A DNA stretch of 62,101 nt, from assembly GCA_040307645.1 (NCBI GenBank), contig JAWRJF010000045.1:1-62101 (forward strand), read 5' to 3'. The position numbers and the translations under genes are program-made. Positions 1 to 8,690 of this stretch are shown here, one piece after another. Every line of letters begins with the position of its first letter. Position 1 is the first letter of the stretch. The notes under the pieces are model-generated. The model saw only the letters and a program-made list of their open reading frames with translations, searched no databases and was not told the DNA's origin. The stretch is from JAVXAG01 sp040307645 (GTDB lineage Bacteria > Bacillota > Clostridia > Peptostreptococcales > Anaerovoracaceae).

Positions 1-57
1 TCGGTAAGGATCGCAGGATTTTAAGTCCTGTGCGTCTGCCAATTCCGCCACTCCGGC
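1..57 (-). tRNA. tRNA-Leu (anticodon TAA), 3' part outside window
   Basis: Read on the minus strand, a tRNA begins at 57 with GCCGGAGTGGCGGAATTGG, the typical start of a class II leucine tRNA. The anticodon arm is CAGGA-CTTAAAA-TCCTG, giving anticodon TAA. The variable arm, T arm and acceptor 3' strand lie beyond position 1, so the gene is incomplete here. It follows tRNA-Asn by a few bases and shares its promoter. Confidence 0.93.
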
Positions 58-61
58 ACAT

Positions 62-136
<75 letters not shown>

Positions 137-180
137 ATACCTTGTCTCTTAGATACTTAGTATCTCTTGCGACAAAGGTT

Positions 181-210
181 ATTATACATTAATTTACATT
201 ATTTTGTCAA
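181..210 (-). promoter_or_regulatory. Sigma-A-type promoter of the tRNA-Asn/tRNA-Leu unit
   Basis: On the minus strand TTGACA (210-205) and TATAAT (186-181) are perfect consensus boxes with an 18-bp spacer. They lie about 45 bases upstream of tRNA-Asn, as expected for a strong stable-RNA promoter. Confidence 0.85.
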
Positions 211-227
211 TACAAAATTACATAAAA

Positions 228-1238
228 TTAATTCAATTTATCATTTATTTCTTTCTGTTGCCTGTCTTTTTCAATGTTTGACTTTACTACTTCGATTTTT
301 TTAGTATACTTTTCAACCTTTTCGTTATCACCTAAATCAGTATATAGAGAGACAAGCTTTTCCATTGTGTCAATATTACTTGGACTTAGTTTTAACACTT
401 GTAGAAACTCTTCAACAGCAAGTTCCTTTTCAAAAATTTCCATATGCGCAACGCCAAGGTAGTACCACAGTGGCCACCATGTTTTAAAAGAACTGTCCTT
501 ATATGGGGAAAGCTTTTCTATACCTTCATTAAACTTACCGCTTAGAACAAGATTGTATCCTTTTTCAATTTCTATAGGTTCATCAAGAACATCAAGTCTT
601 TCTTGAATTTCTTTTTTTAGTTCATCATCATTTGTTAACTTCATGAATTCATCCCATGTTAACTTGGCTTTTATATATAAGCCTAAATTCAAATATCCAT
701 AGCCTAAAAAATAGAATCCCATATCAAAGTCAGGTTTTCTCATAGTAAGTTCTTCAAAGGCCTCAATAGACTCAGCTTTATACCTTGTAATATAGCTTTC
801 ATCCTCACCTAACTCATAAGAATCCTTACACGCTCTTCCATAGCAATATAGCGCATCTGTAGAGGTTGGATCGATTAATAATGCAGCCCTAAAATTAATG
901 CATGCAAAATCATAATCCCTTGAAGCTGCAGCCTCAACTCCTTCATTAATTAAGGCCATGGCAAACTTTTTGTCAAAGGTTCTTAATATATACGCAACAT
1001 AGTTTTCACAGTATTGAAATTTTGGATCACAACCAATTACAAAAGCCATATTTTGTGATATTGTCAACGTACTCAGTCCTGTCATAGCCGTCTTCCTTAT
1101 AGGAATAGGAACATCTTTTAGAATATCCCCTACGCCAGCCTTTTGAAGATAACCTTCTGATAATTCATCAAAAATAAATTCCTTTAAATGAGGTGCCAGG
1201 AAAGCACCGATTTTGTCTTCTTTTACTCTTAAATCCAT
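228..1238 (-). CDS. TPR-repeat protein
   Basis: A 336-residue soluble protein, with no signal peptide or membrane segment seen, made largely of helical pairs of tetratricopeptide type, for example around residues 110-135, 170-200 and 255-315. TPR proteins are scaffolds for protein contacts; the partner here is unknown. The ATG at 1238 is chosen because AAGGAG sits seven bases before it. An upstream in-frame TTG at 1256 has no such site and lies inside the preceding gene. The gene starts one base after the DUF4080 radical-SAM gene stops, so the two are probably co-translated. The last residues are charged (DRQQKEINDKLN). Confidence 0.85.
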   Translation of the reverse strand: MDLRVKEDKIGAFLAPHLKEFIFDELSEGYLQKAGVGDILKDVPIPIRKTAMTGLSTLTISQNMAFVIGCDPKFQYCENYVAYILRTFDKKFAMALINEGVEAAASRDYDFACINFRAALLIDPTSTDALYCYGRACKDSYELGEDESYITRYKAESIEAFEELTMRKPDFDMGFYFLGYGYLNLGLYIKAKLTWDEFMKLTNDDELKKEIQERLDVLDEPIEIEKGYNLVLSGKFNEGIEKLSPYKDSSFKTWWPLWYYLGVAHMEIFEKELAVEEFLQVLKLSPSNIDTMEKLVSLYTDLGDNEKVEKYTKKIEVVKSNIEKDRQQKEINDKLN

Positions 1239-1239
1239 A

Positions 1240-2763
1240 TTAAACTCCTTTTTCAATGTCCCAACCTTTTTTATGGAACTTTTTTACCGCATCAAAATTC
1301 ATATTCTCTTCCAGATCCTTCTCTAAAAGGTGCTTTGCTTTTTCACTAAGTTCTGTACCCTCTTTATCTTTTGTAAGAGAAAACTTATAGAGAATTCTAT
1401 AGAGATTTTCTTTTTTGTGAGATCTATCTTGAAATCCATTAGAATAATAAAAATCAGCCAGCTGCTCATAAAAGTTAAAAGGACTTTTGCCGATAACCCC
1501 TTCTAGGTAATCAATAGTAGAACCGAAACCTCCTTTATTATAATAAAGGTCTAAAACATTCTCAATCATTTTTAGCTTTATTAAGTCAACAGATGACATG
1601 TATTTACTAGAGATAATTTCATAAGGAGCCTTATCTCTAAATATATATTCATGTTGTTTCGCATTTTTTCTAATTTCAGTACCTTTTAATAATTTTAAGA
1701 ATCCCAGTTGCAGATTGTCCGCATGAAGACCATATACTTTATCAAAAGATCTTCCAAAAGATATGTAATCTTCATAAGGCAACCCTGCTATTAAATCCAC
1801 ATGTATATGACTATTCCCAATACGCAAAAGCCTCTCCACATTATATAGTATAGGATAAATATTCTCATTTCTATTTACAGCTTTAAGAGCCGTAGGATTT
1901 GCACTTTGAATGCCAATCTCAAATTGAAATAGTCCCTTACGTGCTTTTTCTATTACACCAAGACTTGCATCATCCAATAGTTCCCCACAAATTTCAAAAT
2001 GAAAGTTGGTAATTCCATTATCATTTTCAATTAAGTACTGCCAAATGGAAATGGCTCTTTCACTATTAAAGTTAAAGGTTCTGTCAATAAACTTTACTTG
2101 CTTAACTTTTTTATAAAGAAAATAGCCTAAATCTCTCCTAACCCTTTCTAAATTTAAGGTTCTTATACTCTTGTCAATTGATGAAAGACAATAGCTGCAC
2201 CTATACGGGCAGCCTCTTGACGCCTCATAATATAGTACCTTATCTTCTTCACAATCTAAAAGCTGATATGGGAAAGGAATCCTGTCAAAGTCCGGAAGTG
2301 GACCAATCTGGTTTTCTATGATTTTTTTTCCATCTCGGTATACCAAAGCGGGTACCTTACTTAAATCCTCTTGTTCAAGGACAATGGCTTTGCAAAATTG
2401 GAAAAGTGGGTATTCTCCTTCTCCCTTCAAAACATAATCCACAGCCGGATTTTCTTCCATGTACTCCTTAGAACAATACGAAACTTCAGGACCTCCCACC
2501 ATAATTTTTATATTGGGTCTAGCCTTTTTTAAATTACTGCATATATCCTTTATTTTCTCGACATTCCATATGTAGCAGGAAAAGCAAACTAAATCATAGT
2601 TTGCTCTTGCCAATTCTGTATAAATATAATTGTCATCATTATTTATAGTAAACTCTTTAAGCTCTATGTCCAGTTCAGACTCTGCAATTACACTATATAA
2701 ATATTTTAAAGCTAAACTTGAATGAACATACTTAGAGTTTAACGTAGTTAATAATATTTTCAT
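1240..2763 (-). CDS. B12-binding / radical SAM protein, DUF4080 type
   Basis: A 507-residue protein. The N-terminal about 130 residues have the alternating beta/alpha pattern of a cobalamin-binding Rossmann domain, beginning MKILLTTLNSKYVHSSLALK. A radical-SAM core follows with CPYRCSYC, the CX3CX2C set that binds the 4Fe-4S cluster. The C-terminal about 150 residues match the general pattern of DUF4080. This family is common in anaerobic Clostridia and its substrate is not known. RBS AAAGGA precedes the ATG. It is followed directly by the TPR gene and preceded, 18 bases away, by a second radical-SAM gene, which suggests a shared job. Confidence 0.88.
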   Translation of the reverse strand: MKILLTTLNSKYVHSSLALKYLYSVIAESELDIELKEFTINNDDNYIYTELARANYDLVCFSCYIWNVEKIKDICSNLKKARPNIKIMVGGPEVSYCSKEYMEENPAVDYVLKGEGEYPLFQFCKAIVLEQEDLSKVPALVYRDGKKIIENQIGPLPDFDRIPFPYQLLDCEEDKVLYYEASRGCPYRCSYCLSSIDKSIRTLNLERVRRDLGYFLYKKVKQVKFIDRTFNFNSERAISIWQYLIENDNGITNFHFEICGELLDDASLGVIEKARKGLFQFEIGIQSANPTALKAVNRNENIYPILYNVERLLRIGNSHIHVDLIAGLPYEDYISFGRSFDKVYGLHADNLQLGFLKLLKGTEIRKNAKQHEYIFRDKAPYEIISSKYMSSVDLIKLKMIENVLDLYYNKGGFGSTIDYLEGVIGKSPFNFYEQLADFYYSNGFQDRSHKKENLYRILYKFSLTKDKEGTELSEKAKHLLEKDLEENMNFDAVKKFHKKGWDIEKGV

Positions 2764-2781
2764 TTTAATTTTCCTTTATAA

Positions 2782-3654
2782 TCAAAGCATCCTAAATCTT
2801 TCATCTTTTAATAGACCAGTATCTTCCATAGCTCTCTTAAGCTGTTCCATCATCCTTGGCTTATCAGAAGGAAGATTACCTCTCAATGACACATAATTAG
2901 ATGCATGATTGCTTCTAAATACACACTCCTTGCTAGGATTTGCATGCTTTAACAATAAATATGTCTCTGCAACAACTTCTTCAGCAGATAGTAGCTGTAA
3001 CTCTCCATTTTGGATCTGTTCATAAATAGGCGCTGACGGATCTAGCATCAAAGTTAAAAGTCCAACATAAGAAGCATTCATCTCACTTATCATTTTACCC
3101 GTCTCTATTGCATGTTCTTTCCACCCTGCTTTTCCAGCAATTCCCGAGATAAAAGTAACCGATGCTTTAATACCGGAATTTTCAATCTTGTGGACAGCCT
3201 CTATTAATTGACTTCTGTTTACGCCTTTATTTATGTATTTTAGAACCTTATCACTTCCTGATTCTGCACCTAAATATATCATTCCGATTCCTTTAGACCT
3301 TAATTCAGTTAATTCTTCTTCTGTTTTATTAAGTACATCTTTAGCAGAGCCGTAGACACTTACTCTTTCACATTCAGGAAACAGCTCTTTTATCTTATCC
3401 AAAATAGTTATAAGCTTACTATTAGTAAGGCATAAAGCATCACCATCACATAAAAATATTTTATCAACATTCCTGTAAGTTTTTCTCGCCATTTCAAGAT
3501 CTTCAATAACTTCCTTTGGATCTCTTACTCTGAATTTCTTATCCTTAAACATACTACAAAATGTGCACTTATTATGTGAACATCCGATAGTAACCTGCAC
3601 AAGGAGACTGTATGCCTCACTTGGCGGTCTATAAATACTACCTTCGTATCTCAT
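2782..3654 (-). CDS. Radical SAM protein with a CX4CX2C cluster motif
   Basis: A 290-residue protein with a radical-SAM TIM-barrel core. The cluster ligands appear as GCSHNKCTFC near residues 24-33, so the spacing is CX4CX2C and not the usual CX3CX2C. DNA reading of this stretch confirms the codons. Later motifs include KIFLCDGDALCL (residues about 65-76), and YLGAESGSDKVL near 127-138 as the SAM ribose-contact strand. The family is often annotated simply as radical SAM, sometimes wrongly as HemN-like; the substrate is unknown. RBS GAAAGGT precedes the ATG at 3654. It lies between argS and the DUF4080 gene on the same strand. Confidence 0.85.
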   Translation of the reverse strand: MRYEGSIYRPPSEAYSLLVQVTIGCSHNKCTFCSMFKDKKFRVRDPKEVIEDLEMARKTYRNVDKIFLCDGDALCLTNSKLITILDKIKELFPECERVSVYGSAKDVLNKTEEELTELRSKGIGMIYLGAESGSDKVLKYINKGVNRSQLIEAVHKIENSGIKASVTFISGIAGKAGWKEHAIETGKMISEMNASYVGLLTLMLDPSAPIYEQIQNGELQLLSAEEVVAETYLLLKHANPSKECVFRSNHASNYVSLRGNLPSDKPRMMEQLKRAMEDTGLLKDERFRML

Positions 3655-3668
3655 TAATTCTTACCTTT

Positions 3669-5387
3669 CTACATTCTCTCAGGCGCTTCCATACCAAGAA
3701 GACCAAGACCATTTTTAATTGCATTTTTAGCTGCAATTACAAGAGCAACCTTCGCTAGTTTCTCTCCTTCATCTTCAACTAAAATATGCTCATCATGATA
3801 GAATCTGTTAAAGCTCTGTGCCATATCTACCACATGTCTTGTAACAATAGATGGTTCATATTTTTCTCCTGCATCAATAACCACCTGAGGGAACTTATAT
3901 AAAAGCTTTGCCAATTCATATGCACTTTCACTGCAAATCTTAGAATAATCTATATTTTTTAGCGCTTCTGCATTAGAAACCACTTGTTCCCCAGCTTTTC
4001 TTAAAATACTTGCAGCTCTAGCGTGTGTGTACTGAACATAAGGACCAGTCTCACCATCGAAGTTTAACACTTTATTCCATGAGAATACGTAATCCTTAAT
4101 TCTGTTGTTGGATAATTCTTGGAAAATAACTGCACCAATACCGACTTGTTTTGCTGTCTCATCTACATTATCTGTATTTACATTCTTCTCCATAATTATT
4201 TCTTTTGTCTGTTCAACCGCCCTGTTCAATACATCTTCAAGGAATACAACCCTTCCATGTCTTGTGGACATTGTTCCTTCTTCAAGGCTTACAAGGCCAA
4301 ACGGAATATGAACACAATCTTTATACCAATCATATCCTAATAGTTCCACAACCTTAAACCACTGTTGGAAATGAAGGTTTTGCTGTGAAGCAACAATATA
4401 TAAATTCTTATAGAAATCATAATGCTCTTTTCTATATACAGCTGCAGCAATATCTCTAGTAATATAAAGGGTAGAACCATCACTCTTTGTAATAAGAGCC
4501 GGTGACATACCATATTCTTCAAGATCTACAATCTGGGCACCCTGTGACTCCTGCAAAAGACCTTTATCCTCAAGTTCTTTTACAAACCTTGGCATTTTGT
4601 CTGAATAAAAGCTTTCCCCTGCATATGAGTCAAATGAAATTCCAAGCATTTCGTATACTCTGTTAAACTCCTTTAAACTCTCATCTCTAAACCACTGCCA
4701 AAGTTCTACTTCCTCTTGTTCACCATGTTCTAGTTTAGTAAATATTTCCCTTGCTTCATCATCTAGTTCTGGATGACTTTCAACTTCTACATGGAATTTA
4801 GTGTAATATGAAAGAAGAGTTTTAATTGGTTCTTTTATAACATCTTCTTTGTTCCCCCAGTGTCTATATGCACAAATCATCTTACCAAACTGAGTTCCAT
4901 AATCTCCTAAATGGTTAATTCTTATTGTCTCATAACCCAATGCCTCATATATCTTGTGGATTGAGTTTCCGATTACTGTACTTCTAATATGTCCAATATG
5001 AAAAGGTTTTGCAATATTAGGTGAAGAAAATTCAACGATTACCTTTTTACCCTGACCAATATCAGATTTTCCATATTCAACACCTTTTTCTAACACTTCA
5101 GTAACTATGTCTTTTACAAACTCTTCCTTAGAAATAAACATGTTTACGTAGGCATTTACCTGTTCAACTTTTTCAAACATTGGATTTTTCGATAGGGCTT
5201 CTGCAATTCCCTTTGCAATTAGAGGTGGAGCTTTTCTAAGTGTCTTTGCCAATTTAAAGCATGGAAAGGCATAATCCCCCATCTTTGCATCAGTAGGTAC
5301 CTCAACCATAGACTGTATTTCTTCAAGGCTTAGACCTTCAATATTTTCTGCTATTAATTTAGCAATTTCTTCTTTAAAATTTACCAT
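3669..5387 (-). CDS. argS: Arginyl-tRNA synthetase
   Basis: A 572-residue class I aminoacyl-tRNA synthetase that charges tRNA-Arg. The HIGH signature is in AKPFHIGHIRST (about residue 130). The KMSKS loop is degenerate (GTMSTRHGR), as is common for ArgS. The N-terminal Add-1 domain and the C-terminal helical anticodon-binding DALR domain (about 450-572, ending GLLGMEAPERM) are both present, and length is normal. The ATG at 5387 overlaps the end of the DUF523 gene by 14 bases, indicating translational coupling. Confidence 0.97.
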   Translation of the reverse strand: MVNFKEEIAKLIAENIEGLSLEEIQSMVEVPTDAKMGDYAFPCFKLAKTLRKAPPLIAKGIAEALSKNPMFEKVEQVNAYVNMFISKEEFVKDIVTEVLEKGVEYGKSDIGQGKKVIVEFSSPNIAKPFHIGHIRSTVIGNSIHKIYEALGYETIRINHLGDYGTQFGKMICAYRHWGNKEDVIKEPIKTLLSYYTKFHVEVESHPELDDEAREIFTKLEHGEQEEVELWQWFRDESLKEFNRVYEMLGISFDSYAGESFYSDKMPRFVKELEDKGLLQESQGAQIVDLEEYGMSPALITKSDGSTLYITRDIAAAVYRKEHYDFYKNLYIVASQQNLHFQQWFKVVELLGYDWYKDCVHIPFGLVSLEEGTMSTRHGRVVFLEDVLNRAVEQTKEIIMEKNVNTDNVDETAKQVGIGAVIFQELSNNRIKDYVFSWNKVLNFDGETGPYVQYTHARAASILRKAGEQVVSNAEALKNIDYSKICSESAYELAKLLYKFPQVVIDAGEKYEPSIVTRHVVDMAQSFNRFYHDEHILVEDEGEKLAKVALVIAAKNAIKNGLGLLGMEAPERM

Positions 5388-5820
5388 TGGTTATCTCCTT
5401 CTCGCTTTTTATTTCTATTCCATTTTTCTTAAGTAGTGCAGCAAAATATCCATCGCCCTCTACAAGAACGTTACTAAAAGTCCCATCATATACCTGCCCA
5501 CATCCGCAGGAAGGGCTTTTTGATTTTAAAATAGCACCTTCTATTTTTTCGCCTATCTCTTCTCCATATTCTATACTCTGTAACAAAGAGATTTCTGCGC
5601 CTCTTATGAAAAAGGCTGTAACATCCTTCCCATTCTTATCTATTACTTTATCTCCTACTATTTCTGCCGGTGGCCTCGGGGTTTTAAGGCCACTGCATCC
5701 CTCGGGACAAACTGTGTAATAACTATGGTTTTTACAAAATTCTACTACACCATCATTATAGTTATTTCCACCATTGTATTTGCAGTTCTTTCCTAGTAAG
5801 CAACTACTTACGATGTACAT
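5374..5820 (-). CDS. DUF523 family protein
   Basis: A 148-residue protein with the hallmarks of DUF523: an N-terminal SCLLGKNCKYNGG, the central CPEGCSGLKTPRPPAEI and a late SPSCGCGQVYDGTF. The conserved cysteines suggest metal or cluster binding, but the biochemical role is unknown. RBS AAGGAG precedes the ATG. It lies 14 bases after mutS2 and overlaps argS. Confidence 0.9.
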   Translation of the reverse strand: MYIVSSCLLGKNCKYNGGNNYNDGVVEFCKNHSYYTVCPEGCSGLKTPRPPAEIVGDKVIDKNGKDVTAFFIRGAEISLLQSIEYGEEIGEKIEGAILKSKSPSCGCGQVYDGTFSNVLVEGDGYFAALLKKNGIEIKSEKEITNGKF

Positions 5821-5834
5821 TATTTCTACTCCTT

Positions 5835-8213
5835 TTAATCTGTTTTCAACTTAACTATAGTCACGCCATCGCCACCTTCATTGTACGCTCCTTTTCTGTA
5901 AGAATCAACATGGTTATGACGCTTAAATAAGTCTCTAAGTCCTGCTTTTAATATGCCTTCTCCTCGTCCATGTATTACAGTTACTTCTTTTAAACCTGCA
6001 ATGTATGCATCATCTAAATACTTATCTACGTCCATAACTGCATCCTCAAGATTTTCACCTTGGACATTTATGGAAATCGATATGTTTTGAGCCTTATGTT
6101 TATACAATGACCCGTATTTTGAAGGTTTTTTTTCTTTTTTCTTTTTAGTACCATCGTTAATCAATACTAAGTCAGAAATGTTAACAGAAGCTTTCATTAT
6201 GCCTATCTGTACAAATAGATCCCCTTTGCCATCAGGCAATGTGATTATTTCGCCATTTTGGGCTAAGGATAATACCTTTACTCTATCTCCGGTTTTTAAC
6301 TTTGAAGCATCTACCGGGTTATTGTTAACTTCTTTAATTATTCTCTGCTGATATTTTCCCTCAACATCTCGAAGTATTTTTCTATTCTCTTCAAATTTCT
6401 TGTTTCTTTCACCAAGACTTGATATTTTATTTAGTTCTCTCAATTCCCGCTGAACTTGATTCGCTGTATCTTTAGCCTCTTTTAAAATGGCCCTTGCTTC
6501 TTCTTTAGCTTCTCTAATTATCTGCTCTTGTTTCTTCTTTATTTCGGATATCTTTTGTTCTAAATCTGCCTGTTTCTTTTTCATGGCCAAATTAATTATT
6601 ATAGCCTCGTCTCTCTCTTCTTCAGCCTTCTTTTTATCTTTCTCTATAGCACTTAGAACTTCTTCGAACTGGATATCCCCTCGCTCAATTAAAAGAGACG
6701 CCCTTTCTATTATTTCATCATTTAAACCAAGTCTTCTAGATATCTCAAACGCATTAGACCTACCAGGTATTCCTATAGAAAGTTTATACGTTGGACTTAG
6801 AGTTTCAACATTAAACTCCATAGATGCATTTTCAACATCATCAGTTGATAAGGCATATTTTTTTATTTCATTATAGTGGGTAGTTGCAACAGTCATTGAT
6901 CCACAGGCTTTGACTTTTTCCAAAATAGCTATTGCTAAAGCAGCCCCTTCTGTAGGATCAGTCCCTGCTCCTAGTTCATCAAAAAGAACTAATGATTTAC
7001 CGTCACATCGTCTTACAATATTTACAATATTCTTCATATGAGATGAAAAAGTGCTAAGGCTCTGCTCAATGCTTTGTTCATCTCCAATATCTGCAAAAAT
7101 ATCGTTAAATATAGGCATTTTGCTTCGAGAAGATGCCGGAATATGAAGTCCGCTCTGAGCCATTAAAGCTAAGAGACCTATAGTTTTTAGGGTAACTGTC
7201 TTACCACCTGTATTTGGCCCTGTAACGACCAACGTTTTATATTTTTCTCCTGCAGAAACAGAAATTGGAACCACAATCTTACCATCAATTAAAGGGTGGC
7301 GTCCTTCTACTATATCTAGGATACCTTCTTCATTTATTTCTGGTTCTGCTCCTGACATTTTAACTGAAAGTTTACCTTTAGCCATAATGTAATCCAGATT
7401 AATAAGAATCTCCTGGTTATTTCTAATATCATGAAAATGCTCTGCAACATTACTTGATAATTCAGCTAAAATCCTCTCGATTTCCACTTTTTCTGCCAGT
7501 TCTAACTCTCTAAGTTCATTATTTAAATTAACTATTACTTGAGGCTCAATAAACAAAGTTGCACCTGTAGAGGATTGATCATGAATAATTCCAGGGAATC
7601 TGGACTTATGCTCCAGCTTTACGGGAATTACATATCGTCCATCCCTTATTGTTACTAATGCGTCTTGCAAATATGATTTGTTATCGTGTGAATTTATTAT
7701 CTGATTTATCCTATTTTTAATAGATTCATTTTGCCTTGCTATACTTCTTCTAACATTTTTAAGTTCAGACGATGCATTATCTGAGACTTCATCTTCAGAT
7801 AAAATACATCTATCAATATTTTCCTCAAGTCTTGGTAGTGTAATCATAAGCTCAGCCATTGACATTATTATAGGCAGCTTAGGAATATCAGTCTTTAAAA
7901 AAGATACAACCCTCTTTGTAATGTTCAAATTGTAATGTATCTGAAGCAATTGCTTCATAGAAAGAGTTCCACCTTTTCTACAAAAATGAAGGCTGTCTTC
8001 AATGTCATAGATACCACCAATTGGCAGAGGTCCTTTACGCACAATAAGGTCAACTGCTTCCGTAGTTGACCTTAGTTCTTCTATAATTGTATGCACATCA
8101 GTATAAGGCTTAAGCTCAGATATAATGGTTTTCGCCATTTCTGAGCCAGCCTCGTTTTTAAGCATTTGAATTATTTTATTGTACTCTAATACATTTAATG
8201 CTTTTTTGTTCAT
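5835..8213 (-). CDS. mutS2: Endonuclease MutS2
   Basis: A 792-residue MutS2, the MutS homologue of Firmicutes linked to suppression of recombination and, in Bacillus, to rescue of collided ribosomes. Visible parts are the core and lever helices, the ATPase with Walker A GPNTGGKT (about residue 334) and Walker B LVLFDELGAGTDP, a long coiled coil rich in K and E (about 515-620), and the C-terminal Smr nuclease domain with VTVIHGRGEGILKAGL. Its ATG overlaps the zapA stop codon as ATGA, so the two are coupled. Confidence 0.97.
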   Translation of the reverse strand: MNKKALNVLEYNKIIQMLKNEAGSEMAKTIISELKPYTDVHTIIEELRSTTEAVDLIVRKGPLPIGGIYDIEDSLHFCRKGGTLSMKQLLQIHYNLNITKRVVSFLKTDIPKLPIIMSMAELMITLPRLEENIDRCILSEDEVSDNASSELKNVRRSIARQNESIKNRINQIINSHDNKSYLQDALVTIRDGRYVIPVKLEHKSRFPGIIHDQSSTGATLFIEPQVIVNLNNELRELELAEKVEIERILAELSSNVAEHFHDIRNNQEILINLDYIMAKGKLSVKMSGAEPEINEEGILDIVEGRHPLIDGKIVVPISVSAGEKYKTLVVTGPNTGGKTVTLKTIGLLALMAQSGLHIPASSRSKMPIFNDIFADIGDEQSIEQSLSTFSSHMKNIVNIVRRCDGKSLVLFDELGAGTDPTEGAALAIAILEKVKACGSMTVATTHYNEIKKYALSTDDVENASMEFNVETLSPTYKLSIGIPGRSNAFEISRRLGLNDEIIERASLLIERGDIQFEEVLSAIEKDKKKAEEERDEAIIINLAMKKKQADLEQKISEIKKKQEQIIREAKEEARAILKEAKDTANQVQRELRELNKISSLGERNKKFEENRKILRDVEGKYQQRIIKEVNNNPVDASKLKTGDRVKVLSLAQNGEIITLPDGKGDLFVQIGIMKASVNISDLVLINDGTKKKKEKKPSKYGSLYKHKAQNISISINVQGENLEDAVMDVDKYLDDAYIAGLKEVTVIHGRGEGILKAGLRDLFKRHNHVDSYRKGAYNEGGDGVTIVKLKTD

Positions 8214-8680
8214 CCTTGTTCCCTTTTTAGTTTATCGATTTCACTTTTTAATTTTATATTTTCCATTTGAAGCTCAAAAAATGAGTTCTCATATTCGCTG
8301 CATTGTTCTTGAAGTTCCTTAAACCTTTCATCACTTTCTTTCTTTTGATTTTTCATTTCAAGAACATTTTCTTTATATTGAATAAAGTTCTTTTTTGCTT
8401 CTTCCCACATTTTTAGATAATATTTGGAGTCATTTTCCAGCTGCTCTTTACCTTTTTTTAAAGTCTCAATTTGATCTAAGGAATCAAAATACTCTTCTGC
8501 AATATTTATAGAAGAAAGAATTGCAATTTTACCAGCTGCTCCATCAGTTATGACTCTGCCGATGAGTTTCATTTTCCCATCCACATAATCTGCAATTTTT
8601 TTAATCTCCTCACTAGATTTTTCCCCAGATATTACATATTCCTGGCCATAAATCTTTACAGTAACTTTATTAGTTTCCAT
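8210..8680 (-). CDS. zapA: Cell division protein ZapA
   Basis: A 156-residue ZapA-like protein. The N-terminal domain (KVTVKIYGQEYVISGEKSSE, then a helix containing VDGKM) is followed by a long coiled coil from about residue 70 to the end, as in Gram-positive ZapA. ZapA crosslinks FtsZ protofilaments at the ring. It sits between pheT and mutS2, a common arrangement in Clostridia, with the RBS in the 10-base gap after pheT. Confidence 0.88.
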   Translation of the reverse strand: METNKVTVKIYGQEYVISGEKSSEEIKKIADYVDGKMKLIGRVITDGAAGKIAILSSINIAEEYFDSLDQIETLKKGKEQLENDSKYYLKMWEEAKKNFIQYKENVLEMKNQKKESDERFKELQEQCSEYENSFFELQMENIKLKSEIDKLKREQG

Positions 8681-8690
8681 AAATCACCTC

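Noticed and set aside
1239..1256. TTG start at 1256 for the TPR protein
   Set aside because: AAGGAG is placed for the ATG at 1238, not for the TTG, and the extension lies in the preceding gene.
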